Notes: generated by a model from the letters alone, not told the origin. Counted from the first letter of the stretch, positions 43,675-53,673 are shown. The stretch is DNA of 64,000 nt from Gilvimarinus xylanilyticus (GCF_024195295.1 NZ_JAMFTH010000004.1:62001-126000); one strand, 5' to 3'. Translations and numbers: made by a program.

Positions 43675-44399
43675 TACAACATCCCACCGTTAACGGAAAT
43701 CACCTGACGGGTGATATAGCTCGCCTGGTCACTCATTAAATAACCCACCAAGCTCGCCACTTCCTGGGCCTGGCCAAAGCGGCGCAAGGGGATCATTCTT
43801 TTCGCCTCGTCGGCGAACACCTCGTCGATCATATCGGTTTCAATAATGCCCGGCGCGACGCAGTTAACGGTGATTTTGCGTTTACCCAGCTCCAGCGCCA
43901 GCGCTTTCGTGGCACCAATAAGCCCCGCCTTGGTAGCGCTGTAATTAACCTGACCACGATTGCCCGCGAGCCCCGCCACCGACGATAAGGTAACAATCCG
44001 CCCGCCCTTGCGCGCCTGCACCATAGGCATTACCAGTGGCTGAACAATATTGTAAAAGCCATCTAAATTGGTATGAATCACACTGTCCCAGTCGTCCTCA
44101 CTCATGGCGGGAAAGGCGTTGTCGCGGGTGATGCCGGCATTGCACACCACCCCGTAAAACGCGCCTTTCTCGGCGACACTCTGCTCCAGAGCCTCGCGCG
44201 CGGCAGACCGGTCGGCCACATCAAAACATAAGCGTTCAGCCTCGACGCCCAAATCGCGAATGCGCGCGCACACTTCATCAGCCTTTTCCACACTGCCCCG
44301 GCAGTGCACACTGATGGCAAAGCCCGCTTCGGCCAGCTGCAACGCAATCGCTTTGCCGATACCCCGGCTTGAACCTGTAACCAATACCCGGCGCTGCAT
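43674..44399 (-). CDS. apeQ: 3-oxoacyl-ACP reductase (FabG-like), ApeQ-like
   Basis: 241-residue short-chain dehydrogenase: NADPH motif TGSSRGIGKA, NAG in VCNAGIT, catalytic Ser in SSVAGLAGN and YSATK. Reduces the beta-keto group during polyene extension. ATG 44399 has AGGAG 5 bases before it and begins right at the Rossmann strand (QRRVLVTG); a frame extending 12 codons upstream lacks a site. Confidence 0.9.
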   Translation of the reverse strand: MQRRVLVTGSSRGIGKAIALQLAEAGFAISVHCRGSVEKADEVCARIRDLGVEAERLCFDVADRSAAREALEQSVAEKGAFYGVVCNAGITRDNAFPAMSEDDWDSVIHTNLDGFYNIVQPLVMPMVQARKGGRIVTLSSVAGLAGNRGQVNYSATKAGLIGATKALALELGKRKITVNCVAPGIIETDMIDEVFADEAKRMIPLRRFGQAQEVASLVGYLMSDQASYITRQVISVNGGML

Positions 44400-44444
44400 C
44401 TTCTCTCCTGTGTTCACTCTATTTTTCTCTCTCATCCATCCCGG

Positions 44445-44918
44445 CTATGACGACTCTAGACCCGGCGGCTCGCTCGCGGCCAGATACGCGTCCGGGTCAT
44501 CCGGGCGAAAGGCCGAAAACTCGGCATCGGCCAACACCCATTGCGGATCACCGGCGTCGACTATCCGACCGCTAAAAGACACGATTTGCGCTTCAAACAA
44601 CCCGACCTTAACCTCAACCCGCAACACTTGTCCCAGAGCAAACACCGGTTGGTGCGCATGATACTGCCGCGCGCTGATTAAAAACGCGGGCTCGATGGAG
44701 CGCCCGGCGCGCTCGTCTGCCAAGCCCAACCACACAGCGGCGGTTTGCGCCATAAACTCAATCCCGGTCCAGGCGGGTACGCCCTGTTGCACGGCGGCGT
44801 AAAACGCATTATCCGTGCTAATGGTGGCTTCGGTGACCACTTTATCTGGCTCGCTTAGCACCAGCCGATCAATCAATCGCATGGGCAGCCGGTGCGGAAT
44901 ATAGCGCTCAATATCCAT
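44445..44918 (-). CDS. apeP: Hot-dog 3-hydroxyacyl-ACP dehydratase, ApeP-like
   Basis: 157 residues of hot-dog fold: IERYIPHRLPMRLIDRL at the start and WTGIEFMAQTAAVWLG around the central helix, as in FabZ-related dehydratases. Dehydrates the 3-hydroxyacyl-ACP to give a conjugated double bond; no enoyl reductase exists in the cluster, in keeping with a polyene product. ATG 44918 overlaps the upstream KS by 11 bases. Confidence 0.87.
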   Translation of the reverse strand: MDIERYIPHRLPMRLIDRLVLSEPDKVVTEATISTDNAFYAAVQQGVPAWTGIEFMAQTAAVWLGLADERAGRSIEPAFLISARQYHAHQPVFALGQVLRVEVKVGLFEAQIVSFSGRIVDAGDPQWVLADAEFSAFRPDDPDAYLAASEPPGLESS

Positions 44919-46095
44919 CGCGTCTTCCCACAATAATCGCGGCGTTATTACCGCCAAAGGCAAACGAATTACTCAAGTAAACCCGCGCCCCCGAGGTGTC
45001 CAGGCGCTGCCCAACCTCAACCAAGTTAAGCGCCGCAATCTCGGGGTCATACTCCCCATCGTAGCAATGGGGCGGCAGTTTACCATCGCCCTCGTTCAAC
45101 GCCAGCCACATCAGCGCCGCCTCGTTGGCACCAGCGGCGCCCAATGTATGGCCCAATTGGCCCTTGCTGCTACTGCACAGCGGGCGATGGGGAAACAAAC
45201 GGTCAATCACCCCGGCCTCCATGGCGTCGTTAAGCGGAGTGCCGGTGCCGTGCAGATTAACGTAATTAACGCTCGATGGATTCAATTGGGCCTGCTGCAA
45301 GGCCCGCTTAATCGCAAGCTCGGCCCCGGTGCCCGCCGGGTCCGGGGCCGATATATGGTGCGCGTCAGAGGATGCCCCCGCTCCCATCAACTCAATGTCG
45401 TGCACCAGTGGTTCGCGGGTTACCACAAAAAATGCTGCCGCCTCGCCAATATTAATACCGCACCGGTTGCGGCTAAAAGGCACGCAAGGGGCATCGCTAA
45501 CCGAATCCAGCGCCGCAAAACCGTTTACCGTCAGGCGGCACAAACTATCGGCGCCCCCCGCGATCACTGCATCGGCCATATCGCTGTCCAGCAAGCGCTG
45601 GGCCGATGCCAGCGCATGGGCGCTGGATGAACAGGCCGTAGACAGGGTATAGGCCACCCCTCGGGCGCCCGTCAGTTGCGCCACCAGAGGCCCTAAATTG
45701 CCAATTTCCTGCGCGGCGTATTGATAATCTGCAGGCACTGCCCCCTGCTCAACCTGTGCCGCTACCGCTCTTTCGCCCTCGGCAATCCCCGAGGTACTGG
45801 TTCCAGCCACCACCGCAATGCGCCCAGGCTGATAGCGCTGACGCACCACATTCAAGGTATCGTGCAGTTGCAAAAGCGCCGCCTGGGCGAGCTGGGCGTT
45901 GCGACTTTGGTAGCGCGCAAGCGCCGGTGGCAAACTGGGCAGAGCCGAGAGTACCGGTGCGGTATAGGTCGTCGCTCCGGGTATCCAGTCGCACTTGGCG
46001 AGCCCTTTGGCGCCGCTAAACAGCGCCGGGGCAATCGTTTGTTTACTATCACCCAGGGCGTTCACCAGCCCCAGGTCGGTTAAATACACAGTCAT
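44908..46095 (-). CDS. apeO: Beta-ketoacyl-ACP synthase, ApeO-like
   Basis: 395 residues: C155 in STACSSSAH, His in NLHGTGTPL and in KGQLGHTLGAAG; catalytically complete. In characterised aryl-polyene systems ApeO pairs with the nucleophile-less ApeC to elongate the chain; an ApeC-like protein is encoded at 58005-58745. The start overlaps the DUF3261 stop by 4 bases. Confidence 0.85.
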   Translation of the reverse strand: MTVYLTDLGLVNALGDSKQTIAPALFSGAKGLAKCDWIPGATTYTAPVLSALPSLPPALARYQSRNAQLAQAALLQLHDTLNVVRQRYQPGRIAVVAGTSTSGIAEGERAVAAQVEQGAVPADYQYAAQEIGNLGPLVAQLTGARGVAYTLSTACSSSAHALASAQRLLDSDMADAVIAGGADSLCRLTVNGFAALDSVSDAPCVPFSRNRCGINIGEAAAFFVVTREPLVHDIELMGAGASSDAHHISAPDPAGTGAELAIKRALQQAQLNPSSVNYVNLHGTGTPLNDAMEAGVIDRLFPHRPLCSSSKGQLGHTLGAAGANEAALMWLALNEGDGKLPPHCYDGEYDPEIAALNLVEVGQRLDTSGARVYLSNSFAFGGNNAAIIVGRRDGY

Positions 46096-46571
46096 AAAGG
46101 TTTAACGTCGACCCGGTAGTCACCATAAAAAAATTGATTGGGATTGCGCGTGCGCCACTGCCACCAGCGCCGGGGACCGCGCAGCAGGCGTACTTCGCCA
46201 TCGGCTTTATTCAGCGTTAAGCCCGCCGCGCTCACACACTGGGGGGTTAAATGTTCGCGCCTCTGCCACCAGCTAAAAGCGGACAGTAGCGACTCGGCGT
46301 CGGGGCCGCGGTATAGCTTACTCACCTCAAGCTGCCACTGACCCTCCCCCGGCTGGGCGCGAAACAGCGGCGCCCCCACGGTATCCAAAGCGACATATAC
46401 CTGACCTGCCTCACTGCGCATCAGCAAACGCTGCTGCACCGTCCCTTGCTCGAAAATTGTGAGCAGCGCCGTGCTATTTTCTACCTTGGCGCAGGCGTTA
46501 GCGTCGGGCATCGAGGGCGCGCGCGCGCAGCCACACAAAACCAATCCTACGACCGCCAACCAGCGCCACAT
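46092..46571 (-). CDS. DUF3261 lipoprotein
   Basis: 159 residues with lipobox LCGC, a small beta-rich domain, and WRTRNPNQFFYGDYRVDVKPL at the end as in DUF3261 proteins that regularly accompany aryl-polyene genes. Probably helps move the lipid to the outer membrane together with LolA and the MMPL exporter. ATG 46571 shares a base with the upstream stop. Confidence 0.82.
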   Translation of the reverse strand: MWRWLAVVGLVLCGCARAPSMPDANACAKVENSTALLTIFEQGTVQQRLLMRSEAGQVYVALDTVGAPLFRAQPGEGQWQLEVSKLYRGPDAESLLSAFSWWQRREHLTPQCVSAAGLTLNKADGEVRLLRGPRRWWQWRTRNPNQFFYGDYRVDVKPL

Positions 46572-47818
46572 CAGTCGCTCTCCGACGCACAAAACTGTCC
46601 CAGAGCATTTAACCGCCTTTGCGACTGGGCGACAAAAGGATTGTCCTTATCCCAGGCGTAGCCGGCGAGAATCGAGGAAATCATCTCTCGCACACTGGGG
46701 GCCTGGTTGGGAAAGAAAATCACATCCTGAAACAAACCGCTGTACCAGGCATCCACAAACACGCGAAAGGTATCTACGCCCTCGCGCAGTGGCGCTTCGT
46801 ACTCGCGCCGCCAGTCTATGGTTTCCCCCGCAAGCTGACGCGCAACCAGCTTTGCCGCCATGCTGGACGAGCGCATGGCGATGGTAATACCCGAAGAAAA
46901 AATAGGGTCCAAAAACTCGCCAGCATTCCCCAAGAGCGCATAGCGGTCGGTGGCCAAATGCTTCACATTGCGCGAGTAGCCGGATAACTGATTGGCCGGA
47001 TAACACCACTCGGCCCGCTGCAATAATTTTTGTAACTGCGGCACCTCGGCGTGCATGGTTTGCACCAATTCCAGCGGCGATGAAGCGCCGCGCGCGGCCA
47101 ACTGTTCGGGGCTGGCCGCCACCCCCGTGGAGCATTTCCCGCCGGCTAACGGAATCACCCAGTACCAGATATCGCGATGTTCGGGATGCACCACGATTAA
47201 CACCTTATTGCGGTCGAATTCCGGGTCGGTAATATGATCATTGACATGGGTAAAGGCGGCGTTACGCGGGGGCAAATCCGAGGGAATTTCCAAATCCAGC
47301 AGGCGCGGCAAGACCCGGCCAAAACCGCTGGCATCCAGCACATAACGGCAGACAACCTGCCCGGTTTTCCCGGCGGCGCTCTGGTAGTCGAGAACGGCGC
47401 CCTCGTCCATTTCGCGATAGGCGGTGACACTGTGCTCAAAGGCAATTTGCACACCCTGGGCCTGGGCCTGGTCGGCCAGTAATTTGTCAAAGCGCGCGCG
47501 CTCCACCTGAAAGGTCGTGCCGTGGCCGGGGGTAAACTTTTCTTCAAAGTTATAGTAGGTTCCACACTCGCCCTTGGCGAAGGCCGCGCCGTTTTTAAAT
47601 TGGAAACCGGCGTCGCGCACCGCCGGTAAAAAGCCGGCCTCTTCAATGTATTGCATACACTGGGGCAGCAAACTTTCGCCGATGGAGAAGCGGGGAAATT
47701 GTTCGCGCTCGAGCACTAACACTTTTATTCCCGCGCGATTGAGTAGCGCCGCGGCAATCGCGCCGGACGGCCCCGCGCCTATAACCACAACATCAACCTG
47801 TTCGGGCAACTCGGCCAT
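46571..47818 (-). CDS. FAD-dependent oxidoreductase (tryptophan-halogenase-like fold)
   Basis: 415 residues: FAD motif VVIGAGPSGAIAAALLNRAG, then FPRFSIGESLLPQ as in halogenase/geranylgeranyl-reductase-like flavoenzymes, and DIWYWVIPL in place of the full halogenase WxWxIP. It may hydroxylate, halogenate or otherwise modify the aryl head; Xanthomonas pigment clusters have a related gene. Chemistry is not decidable from sequence. Confidence 0.82.
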   Translation of the reverse strand: MAELPEQVDVVVIGAGPSGAIAAALLNRAGIKVLVLEREQFPRFSIGESLLPQCMQYIEEAGFLPAVRDAGFQFKNGAAFAKGECGTYYNFEEKFTPGHGTTFQVERARFDKLLADQAQAQGVQIAFEHSVTAYREMDEGAVLDYQSAAGKTGQVVCRYVLDASGFGRVLPRLLDLEIPSDLPPRNAAFTHVNDHITDPEFDRNKVLIVVHPEHRDIWYWVIPLAGGKCSTGVAASPEQLAARGASSPLELVQTMHAEVPQLQKLLQRAEWCYPANQLSGYSRNVKHLATDRYALLGNAGEFLDPIFSSGITIAMRSSSMAAKLVARQLAGETIDWRREYEAPLREGVDTFRVFVDAWYSGLFQDVIFFPNQAPSVREMISSILAGYAWDKDNPFVAQSQRRLNALGQFCASESD

Positions 47819-47821
47819 GGG

Positions 47822-50143
47822 TTACTCCCTTATTTTCTGCGCCCAGGGCGCCAACGCAAAAGCCAATACAATTCCCACCAACACCACCAAACCAAAATTG
47901 TGTATGGCCGCCGTAGCGCTTAAGGATAAAAGGCCAAAAGATAGCACGGTGGTGGCCGTGGATAAACCGACCGCCAGAAAGGTAGCCTGCGATCGGGCGG
48001 CGCTCTCGCGCCAGAACAAGGCGTAATCCATACCAATGCCCAGCACCAACAGCAGCGCCATAATATGAAACACGCTAATCGCCTGCCCCAAGAACAACAC
48101 CGCCGTCAGGGCAATGCCGCTCGCCAGCGCCGCCGGTAGCACGACCCGGACCGCGCCCCGCACTCCGTAGCGCGACCACAATAAAACCAAAATTACCGCA
48201 TAGGCGCCCAGCAATAAAACACTGGCGCGCTCGCGATACTCGCGCAGCAACTGATTGGTACGCGTCACCGGGTCCACCCAGCGCACACCAGGCACGGTTG
48301 CAGCAAAAGCGGACAGCGCGGCCCCATCTTGCAACCCGTAGAGGGATATCACGCCATAGTGTTTACCCCGATTGACAAAGTAGCCGGGGGCTGAGGGCAG
48401 CTGGGCATAGCGGGACAGTTCGGCATCGACATCGATAAACACCGGCGATGATAACGATGCAATAAAACCTGATTGGGCGGCGGATTTGACCCCCAGGGTT
48501 TCATACATGGATGCCAAAAGGCCGCTGTCGATCACCCTATCCTGCCAAATCTCGGCATTGCGTCGCTGGCGCTCCCCAGACGGTAGCAGCTTGGCCAGCG
48601 AACGATAGCTGTGCATGTACCCCGCCTGCACCCCGGCATCCAGCTGGGGCTGAAGGGCCTCAAGGCGCTGCAATAATGTTTCCGCACTGGACGCCTGCAC
48701 CAGCAAATAAGGCAGTGCCGGCTGTACGGCAAGCGCGCCGCGAACCCGCTGATCCATCGCCTGAAGTTGAGGATCGGCGCGCTGCATCTGCCGAATATCA
48801 TCGTTTACTTGCCACACCGACGCCCCCACCCCCAGCAGTAAAACAACCACAATGGTCAGTGCCGGGGCAGTCAGCTTGGACAGCAACCCAAGCTGCAGCC
48901 GGCTAATCTGCGCAATCCACTTGCTCAGCACCGGCCCTAAACTAAAACCCGCAGGCCGGGACAAAAGCTTGGGGTAAAAACCAATTACCACGGCGTAGGC
49001 AACGACTAACCCGCTCCCTGAAAGCACCGCAATTTGCACAAATCCGGGAAACCCCGAGGCGGTAAAGCTTAAATAACCCGCGCCGCTAGACAGCACCCCC
49101 AGGGTTAGTGGCGCGATCAGCTGACGCAGCCCCTCATCCGATCGCCAGCGTTTTCCGGCGGCAAAACGTTTACTAAAAAAATGCAGGCTGTAGTCAATAG
49201 CCACCCCCACCAACGCCGCCCCAAACACCAACGCCATGATATGCACCTGGCCAAACACCCATTGGGTCATCGCCAGGCCAGCCACTACACCTGCGGCTAT
49301 GGGCGCAAATGCCAGCGGCAATACGCTGAGTTGGCGGAACACCAACAGCAGCAACACCACAATTCCCACCGCCGAACCCAGCCCCACGGTGGAGACTTCG
49401 GCGCGCGCCTGTGCTGTGCCCGAAAGGGTATAAAAAATCGCCCCGGTATCCAGGCGTTGATAACCGGACAAATCGCGCAAAGGCGCAAAGGCCTTTGCTA
49501 ACACCTGGGCAAACTGAGTTTGGGTGGCCACCGAATAAGGCGAGGCCGCCAACTCAATGCGCAGCACGTAAAACTTTTGTTGCTCTAAGTTGATGTACGG
49601 AAAACCGGCGCCGTCAATTTGCAGCGCTTCGGGAGCGGCTAATGCCCGCCTCTTAAAAGCGGCCAGGGTTTGCAATGGGTCATTGGCTAGCGCATCGCGA
49701 TTAATGCCCCCGGGGCGAGTCAACACATCCCGCAGGGTGCTACGGCGCAACGATTCCAGCGACTGGTTTTGCAGTTTTTGTCGCCAGGCATCGGTTAAAA
49801 AAATGGGTGCGTTATCGGAATACAGGTCGCTAAAATGATCTCCCTCCGCCCCCAGGCCCAATTGCGGGGTCTTAATACACGGGCAATCTTGCAGGCGGGT
49901 AATAACCTGTGGCAACCGCTCTACGACTGCTCGATTATCATCGGCGCCCACTAACAACAGAGCCTGGTTCGCAAAGCTTTGCGATAATTGGCGCTCGGCC
50001 TGTTGTTCTGCTGCAGAATGGTTTTGCTGGGGAAACAGCGCCAGCAAGTCGGTGTTGATCTCCAAGCGAGGCAGCATCCACAATCCGGCCAGCAACATAA
50101 AGGTCGCCAGCAGTCGGCAACACCACACCCACGGGGTCAGCAT
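47822..50143 (-). CDS. MMPL/RND-superfamily exporter
   Basis: 773 residues with twelve membrane helices in two halves, each with a large periplasmic loop (30-240 and 430-620), the plan of MMPL-type lipid exporters; GVAIDYSLHFF and GIGMDYALFW carry the intramembrane Asp-Tyr residues expected for proton coupling. Probably moves the aryl-polyene lipid across the inner membrane. LolA gene directly precedes it with one-base overlap. Confidence 0.9.
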   Translation of the reverse strand: MLTPWVWCCRLLATFMLLAGLWMLPRLEINTDLLALFPQQNHSAAEQQAERQLSQSFANQALLLVGADDNRAVVERLPQVITRLQDCPCIKTPQLGLGAEGDHFSDLYSDNAPIFLTDAWRQKLQNQSLESLRRSTLRDVLTRPGGINRDALANDPLQTLAAFKRRALAAPEALQIDGAGFPYINLEQQKFYVLRIELAASPYSVATQTQFAQVLAKAFAPLRDLSGYQRLDTGAIFYTLSGTAQARAEVSTVGLGSAVGIVVLLLLVFRQLSVLPLAFAPIAAGVVAGLAMTQWVFGQVHIMALVFGAALVGVAIDYSLHFFSKRFAAGKRWRSDEGLRQLIAPLTLGVLSSGAGYLSFTASGFPGFVQIAVLSGSGLVVAYAVVIGFYPKLLSRPAGFSLGPVLSKWIAQISRLQLGLLSKLTAPALTIVVVLLLGVGASVWQVNDDIRQMQRADPQLQAMDQRVRGALAVQPALPYLLVQASSAETLLQRLEALQPQLDAGVQAGYMHSYRSLAKLLPSGERQRRNAEIWQDRVIDSGLLASMYETLGVKSAAQSGFIASLSSPVFIDVDAELSRYAQLPSAPGYFVNRGKHYGVISLYGLQDGAALSAFAATVPGVRWVDPVTRTNQLLREYRERASVLLLGAYAVILVLLWSRYGVRGAVRVVLPAALASGIALTAVLFLGQAISVFHIMALLLVLGIGMDYALFWRESAARSQATFLAVGLSTATTVLSFGLLSLSATAAIHNFGLVVLVGIVLAFALAPWAQKIRE

Positions 50144-50757
50144 TAGCGAGTCTCGCGATCCGGGTAACTGAACTCGAGCAAGGTGTAGTCGTCATCGGAT
50201 TCGGCAATGGTCACCTGAGTAATCAGCCCGCCGCTGCCGGTCACCAACAAACGATCCACCACATCAGCCAAAGGCGCCTTTTGTGGGACCAGCGCCATAT
50301 GCCATTCATTATTTGCGGCGGGCGCCAAATAGAGCGTAAACACGCTATAAAGTTGTTCGGGCTTTAGCGCAAAAAGCTGTTCAAACATACGAAAAAAACC
50401 GTACACCGAAGGCTCGGCCGAGGGTGTGATCACTTCTTGCTCGCCATCTACCAAACGGACAATCTTTTCGCCATTAACTTTATAGCGAACCGCGAAGGGT
50501 TCGTGCAGTTGCCAATCAATCGTGCCCTCAGCGGACAGAGCAAAAGATCCCTTGCCAATAATCGGCTCTGCCAGTACCGAGAGATGCTTTTCCTGGCGGA
50601 CATCTCCCCCGAGAGGAAGCGAATCCCGTACCGCTTGCGCGATAGATTCCAACCTATCGCGTTGGGCGTCACTGTTTACCGGATAATCCAACACTCCCTG
50701 GGCTGCGCAGCCCAGAGAGAAAAATAAACCGCCCAGAAACACCCCAAAACGTATCAT
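50143..50757 (-). CDS. LolA-like outer-membrane lipoprotein carrier
   Basis: 204 residues: signal peptide (1-20) and an open beta-barrel LolA-type domain (VRQEKHLSVLAEPIIGKGSFALSAEGTIDW, VRYKVNGEKIVRLVDGE). Likely carries the hydrophobic product or its lipid across the periplasm. Overlaps the thioesterase gene by 4 bases. Confidence 0.87.
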   Translation of the reverse strand: MIRFGVFLGGLFFSLGCAAQGVLDYPVNSDAQRDRLESIAQAVRDSLPLGGDVRQEKHLSVLAEPIIGKGSFALSAEGTIDWQLHEPFAVRYKVNGEKIVRLVDGEQEVITPSAEPSVYGFFRMFEQLFALKPEQLYSVFTLYLAPAANNEWHMALVPQKAPLADVVDRLLVTGSGGLITQVTIAESDDDYTLLEFSYPDRETR

Positions 50758-51191
50758 GCATTCCTCCGTTGGGTTTGATAAGCGGCTACTTTCTCACCCA
50801 AAATAGGCGGCGTGGCGAAACACATTTCGCCGTTCTGTAAATCTACCGCTACCTGAGTGCTATAGCCTTTGGTCAGGCGTTCACCCGTCTCAACATCAAT
50901 AATCGTGTAGCTGATTTTTAACCGCACATCCCACTCCTCCAGTTTCGCTTCGATGCGAATGGTGCGATTAAAGCGGGCGGGTTTAATGTACTTTAAGCGT
51001 ATATCCACCACCGGAAACCCATAGCCAGAATCGCGCATAGTGAGGTAGTTGTAATCGATCGCATCCAGCAGCTCGCAGCGTGCCTGCTCAAAGTATTTGA
51101 CATAGTTTCCATGCCAGACGATGTCCATACTGTCGACATCGAAAAAAGGCACCTTTACCTCTTGCGAAACCACAATAGGCGCATCAGTCAT
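50754..51191 (-). CDS. 4HBT/YbgC-type acyl thioesterase
   Basis: 145 residues, hot-dog thioesterase with the active-site signature VDSMDIVWHGNYVKYFEQARCELLD. Probably hydrolyses stalled or finished acyl thioesters (ApeK role). ATG 51191 overlaps the ammonia-lyase stop by 8 bases; a longer frame would start well inside the previous gene. Confidence 0.88.
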   Translation of the reverse strand: MTDAPIVVSQEVKVPFFDVDSMDIVWHGNYVKYFEQARCELLDAIDYNYLTMRDSGYGFPVVDIRLKYIKPARFNRTIRIEAKLEEWDVRLKISYTIIDVETGERLTKGYSTQVAVDLQNGEMCFATPPILGEKVAAYQTQRRNA

Positions 51192-52740
51192 TGGGATACA
51201 ACTCCCAGTGTTGGGCCCGGATACGCGACACACTGTCGCGCAGGGCCGATTCCAGCGGACGGTCTTCTTCTACCGTGGCAAAGTACTGCTGAACCTGGTC
51301 ACACATATCCTGCAGGGGCAAAGTAATGGCGTCAGCGTTAAAATCAGCGTCGCGCCGGCGTAATGTCAGCGCCTGGGTAGCGGCCAGAAGCCCGGCCGCG
51401 GCCACTTGCTCGGTCAACTCCAGCACTCGCTCGCAGTCGCGCGCAGCAATGGTACCCATACTCACCTTGTCTTGATTATGGCACTCGGTGGAGCGGGAAA
51501 ACACACTGGCGGGCATGGTGTGTTTAAGTGCTTCGGCAGTCCAGGCCGAGGCGCCAATTTGCACCGCCTTAAAACCGTGGTTGATCATCGCCCGGTCCGC
51601 GGTGGCACCGGATAAGTTCGCAGGCAGACCATTGTTAAACTTCACATCCATTAGCAGCGCCATTTGCCGATCAATCAAGTCGGCGATATTCGCCACCGCG
51701 GTTTTTAGCGCATCCATAGCAAAAGCGATATGACCACCGTAAAAGTGTCCGCCGTGCAGCACATGTTCGCCTTCACCATCGATAATGGGATTGTCATTGG
51801 CGCTGTTTAATTCGGTTTCGATAAACTGGCGCAACCAGGGTAAAGAATCTTGCAACACGCCGATAATGTGCGGCGCACAACGCACCGAGTAACGGTCTTG
51901 CAGGCGGTCGGAGTTGCGCGCGACTTCACCGGCGTCCAGGTCGTTGTGAATCCAACGGGCGATCTGCCCCTGCCCCGGGTGCGGCTTAACCGAAAACAGC
52001 TTGCCATCAAAGTGATTGCTGTTGCCCTTTAACGCGACGCTCACCATCGCGGTAATACGGGTTGCCAACTTAGCCAGGTATTGGGCCCGGTCAAACGCCA
52101 AGCAAGCCACAGCGGTCATCACCGCCGTGCCATTCATAATCGCCAATCCCTCTTTGGGGGCCAGCTTTAAAGGCGCCAATTTTTCCGCCGCTAGGACCTC
52201 GGCCACCGTTTTGCGCTCGCGGTTATAATAAACATCGCGCTCGCCGACCAAGCTTGCCGCCACATAGGACAGGGGGGTCAAATCGCCACTGGCCCCTACC
52301 GAACCCTCTTCGGGTATCACCGGTACTATGTCGCGCTGAATATAATCAGCCAATCGCTCCAGCAGCTCGACCCGAACCCCGGAATAACCCCGCGACAGGG
52401 ATGCCAGGCGCGCGGCCAAAATCGCGCGGCCGTGTTCACGGTCGAATTCGCGCCCCAAACCACAGCCGTGAAAACGGGTTAAGTGCAGAGGTAACTCCTC
52501 GACCAAATGCGGGGGAATACTCACCGTACAGGAATCGCCGTAACCGGTGGTGACGCCGTAAATAACCCCCTCTTCGCGCCACAGGTCACTGACAAAGCGG
52601 GCACTGGCGTTGATCCGCGCCAGGGCGTCGGCATCATCGGTCAGTCGGGCACCGGCGCCGCGCGCAATCGCGACCACGTCTTCAATGGTGATAGGCGCGG
52701 CACCAAATGCAATATCGGTGGGCGCAGTTTTGCTTGTCAT
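51184..52740 (-). CDS. Aromatic amino acid ammonia-lyase (HAL/TAL/PAL family)
   Basis: 518 residues. MIO prosthetic group from A150-S151-G152 (GASGDLTPLS), catalytic Tyr61 in YGVTTGYGD, and the NDNPI and QDKVS motifs of the family. The pair governing substrate choice reads F90-H91 (LTRFHGCG), unlike the HL of tyrosine, FL of phenylalanine and SH of histidine lyases as I know them. In this cluster it most likely makes a cinnamate-type starter for the aryl head. Confidence 0.87.
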   Translation of the reverse strand: MTSKTAPTDIAFGAAPITIEDVVAIARGAGARLTDDADALARINASARFVSDLWREEGVIYGVTTGYGDSCTVSIPPHLVEELPLHLTRFHGCGLGREFDREHGRAILAARLASLSRGYSGVRVELLERLADYIQRDIVPVIPEEGSVGASGDLTPLSYVAASLVGERDVYYNRERKTVAEVLAAEKLAPLKLAPKEGLAIMNGTAVMTAVACLAFDRAQYLAKLATRITAMVSVALKGNSNHFDGKLFSVKPHPGQGQIARWIHNDLDAGEVARNSDRLQDRYSVRCAPHIIGVLQDSLPWLRQFIETELNSANDNPIIDGEGEHVLHGGHFYGGHIAFAMDALKTAVANIADLIDRQMALLMDVKFNNGLPANLSGATADRAMINHGFKAVQIGASAWTAEALKHTMPASVFSRSTECHNQDKVSMGTIAARDCERVLELTEQVAAAGLLAATQALTLRRRDADFNADAITLPLQDMCDQVQQYFATVEEDRPLESALRDSVSRIRAQHWELYPND

Positions 52741-52746
52741 AATCGG

Positions 52747-53673
52747 TTAACGCTCCTGACGATTTTTTCGCTGGGGCTTATCAATGCCCCAGTAGTCGTA
52801 AAAATTAAACCACTGTAGGGGTTCGGCGCGGCAAAGGCGCTCCAACTGGGTGATATAGTTGCCCAGCAAGCGACGGCAGGTTTGCTCGCGCTCGCGCCTC
52901 GGCACTTTTTGGCCGTCGTAAAGAGGCGTCATTTCGGCGCGATAGCCCGCGCGGCTGCGATACCCGGCGAGAAAATAAACCGGCGCCTCTAACATTAAAG
53001 CCAACCAAAAAGGGCCCACCGGAAATTGTGCCTTGCCGCCCAGAAAGTTTTCACTAAAAAAGCGTTTCTGATTCTCCGGCGGCAAACGATCGGCCAATAA
53101 AATCAAAAACTCACCGTCGTTCAGTTTTTGCTGCAATAACATCGCCGTTGCCGGGGTAATATCGCCCACCTGAATCAGCCGCATTTGTACTTGATCGCTG
53201 GCACTGTCGAGCAGACGATTGAATTTTTCGGTATTGGCCGTGTGCAAAATAACATTGAGTTTGAGTATCCCTTCATTTTCTACCACCGCTCGGCACATTT
53301 CCAAGTTGCCGAAATGAGCGCCCAGTAATACCGCGCCTTTGTTTTGCTCTTGCAGCTGCAATAATTGTTTATGCCCGGTAAACGCGACATCGGAGCGCTG
53401 AATGCGCCCCATCCAAGCCCCTAAGCGATCGAGCAAAGCGGCAGCAAAGCTTAGATGATGCCGCCACACCTGCCAGGTATTACTTGTAGCCCCTGCGCGC
53501 TGTAGGTAATCGCGACTGTAACGTCGGGTTGCGGCGCGGGTGAGAAAAAAATACAACACCACCAGGTAGACTACCGGCTGAACCAAATAGCGCCCGCCGT
53601 GACGATACACCCAAAACAACAGGCGCATACCCAGGGCACTGCCCCGCTCGCGCTCTTGGTGCCAGTTACTCAC
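52747..53673 (-). CDS. LpxL-like acyltransferase (LPLAT superfamily)
   Basis: 308 residues: N-terminal membrane helix (35-55), then the HxxxxE-type motif in LLGAHFGNLEMCR and LADRLPPENQKRFF of Lpx late acyltransferases. In several APE clusters a glycosyltransferase is fused with this domain; here the two are separate adjacent genes overlapping by 8 bases. Probably attaches the acyl chain to a lipid carrier. Confidence 0.85.
   Translation of the reverse strand: MSNWHQERERGSALGMRLLFWVYRHGGRYLVQPVVYLVVLYFFLTRAATRRYSRDYLQRAGATSNTWQVWRHHLSFAAALLDRLGAWMGRIQRSDVAFTGHKQLLQLQEQNKGAVLLGAHFGNLEMCRAVVENEGILKLNVILHTANTEKFNRLLDSASDQVQMRLIQVGDITPATAMLLQQKLNDGEFLILLADRLPPENQKRFFSENFLGGKAQFPVGPFWLALMLEAPVYFLAGYRSRAGYRAEMTPLYDGQKVPRREREQTCRRLLGNYITQLERLCRAEPLQWFNFYDYWGIDKPQRKNRQER

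Noticed and set aside
45067-45630. 187-codon frame on the plus strand
   Set aside because: Antisense to the ApeO-like ketosynthase, basic and without domain motifs.
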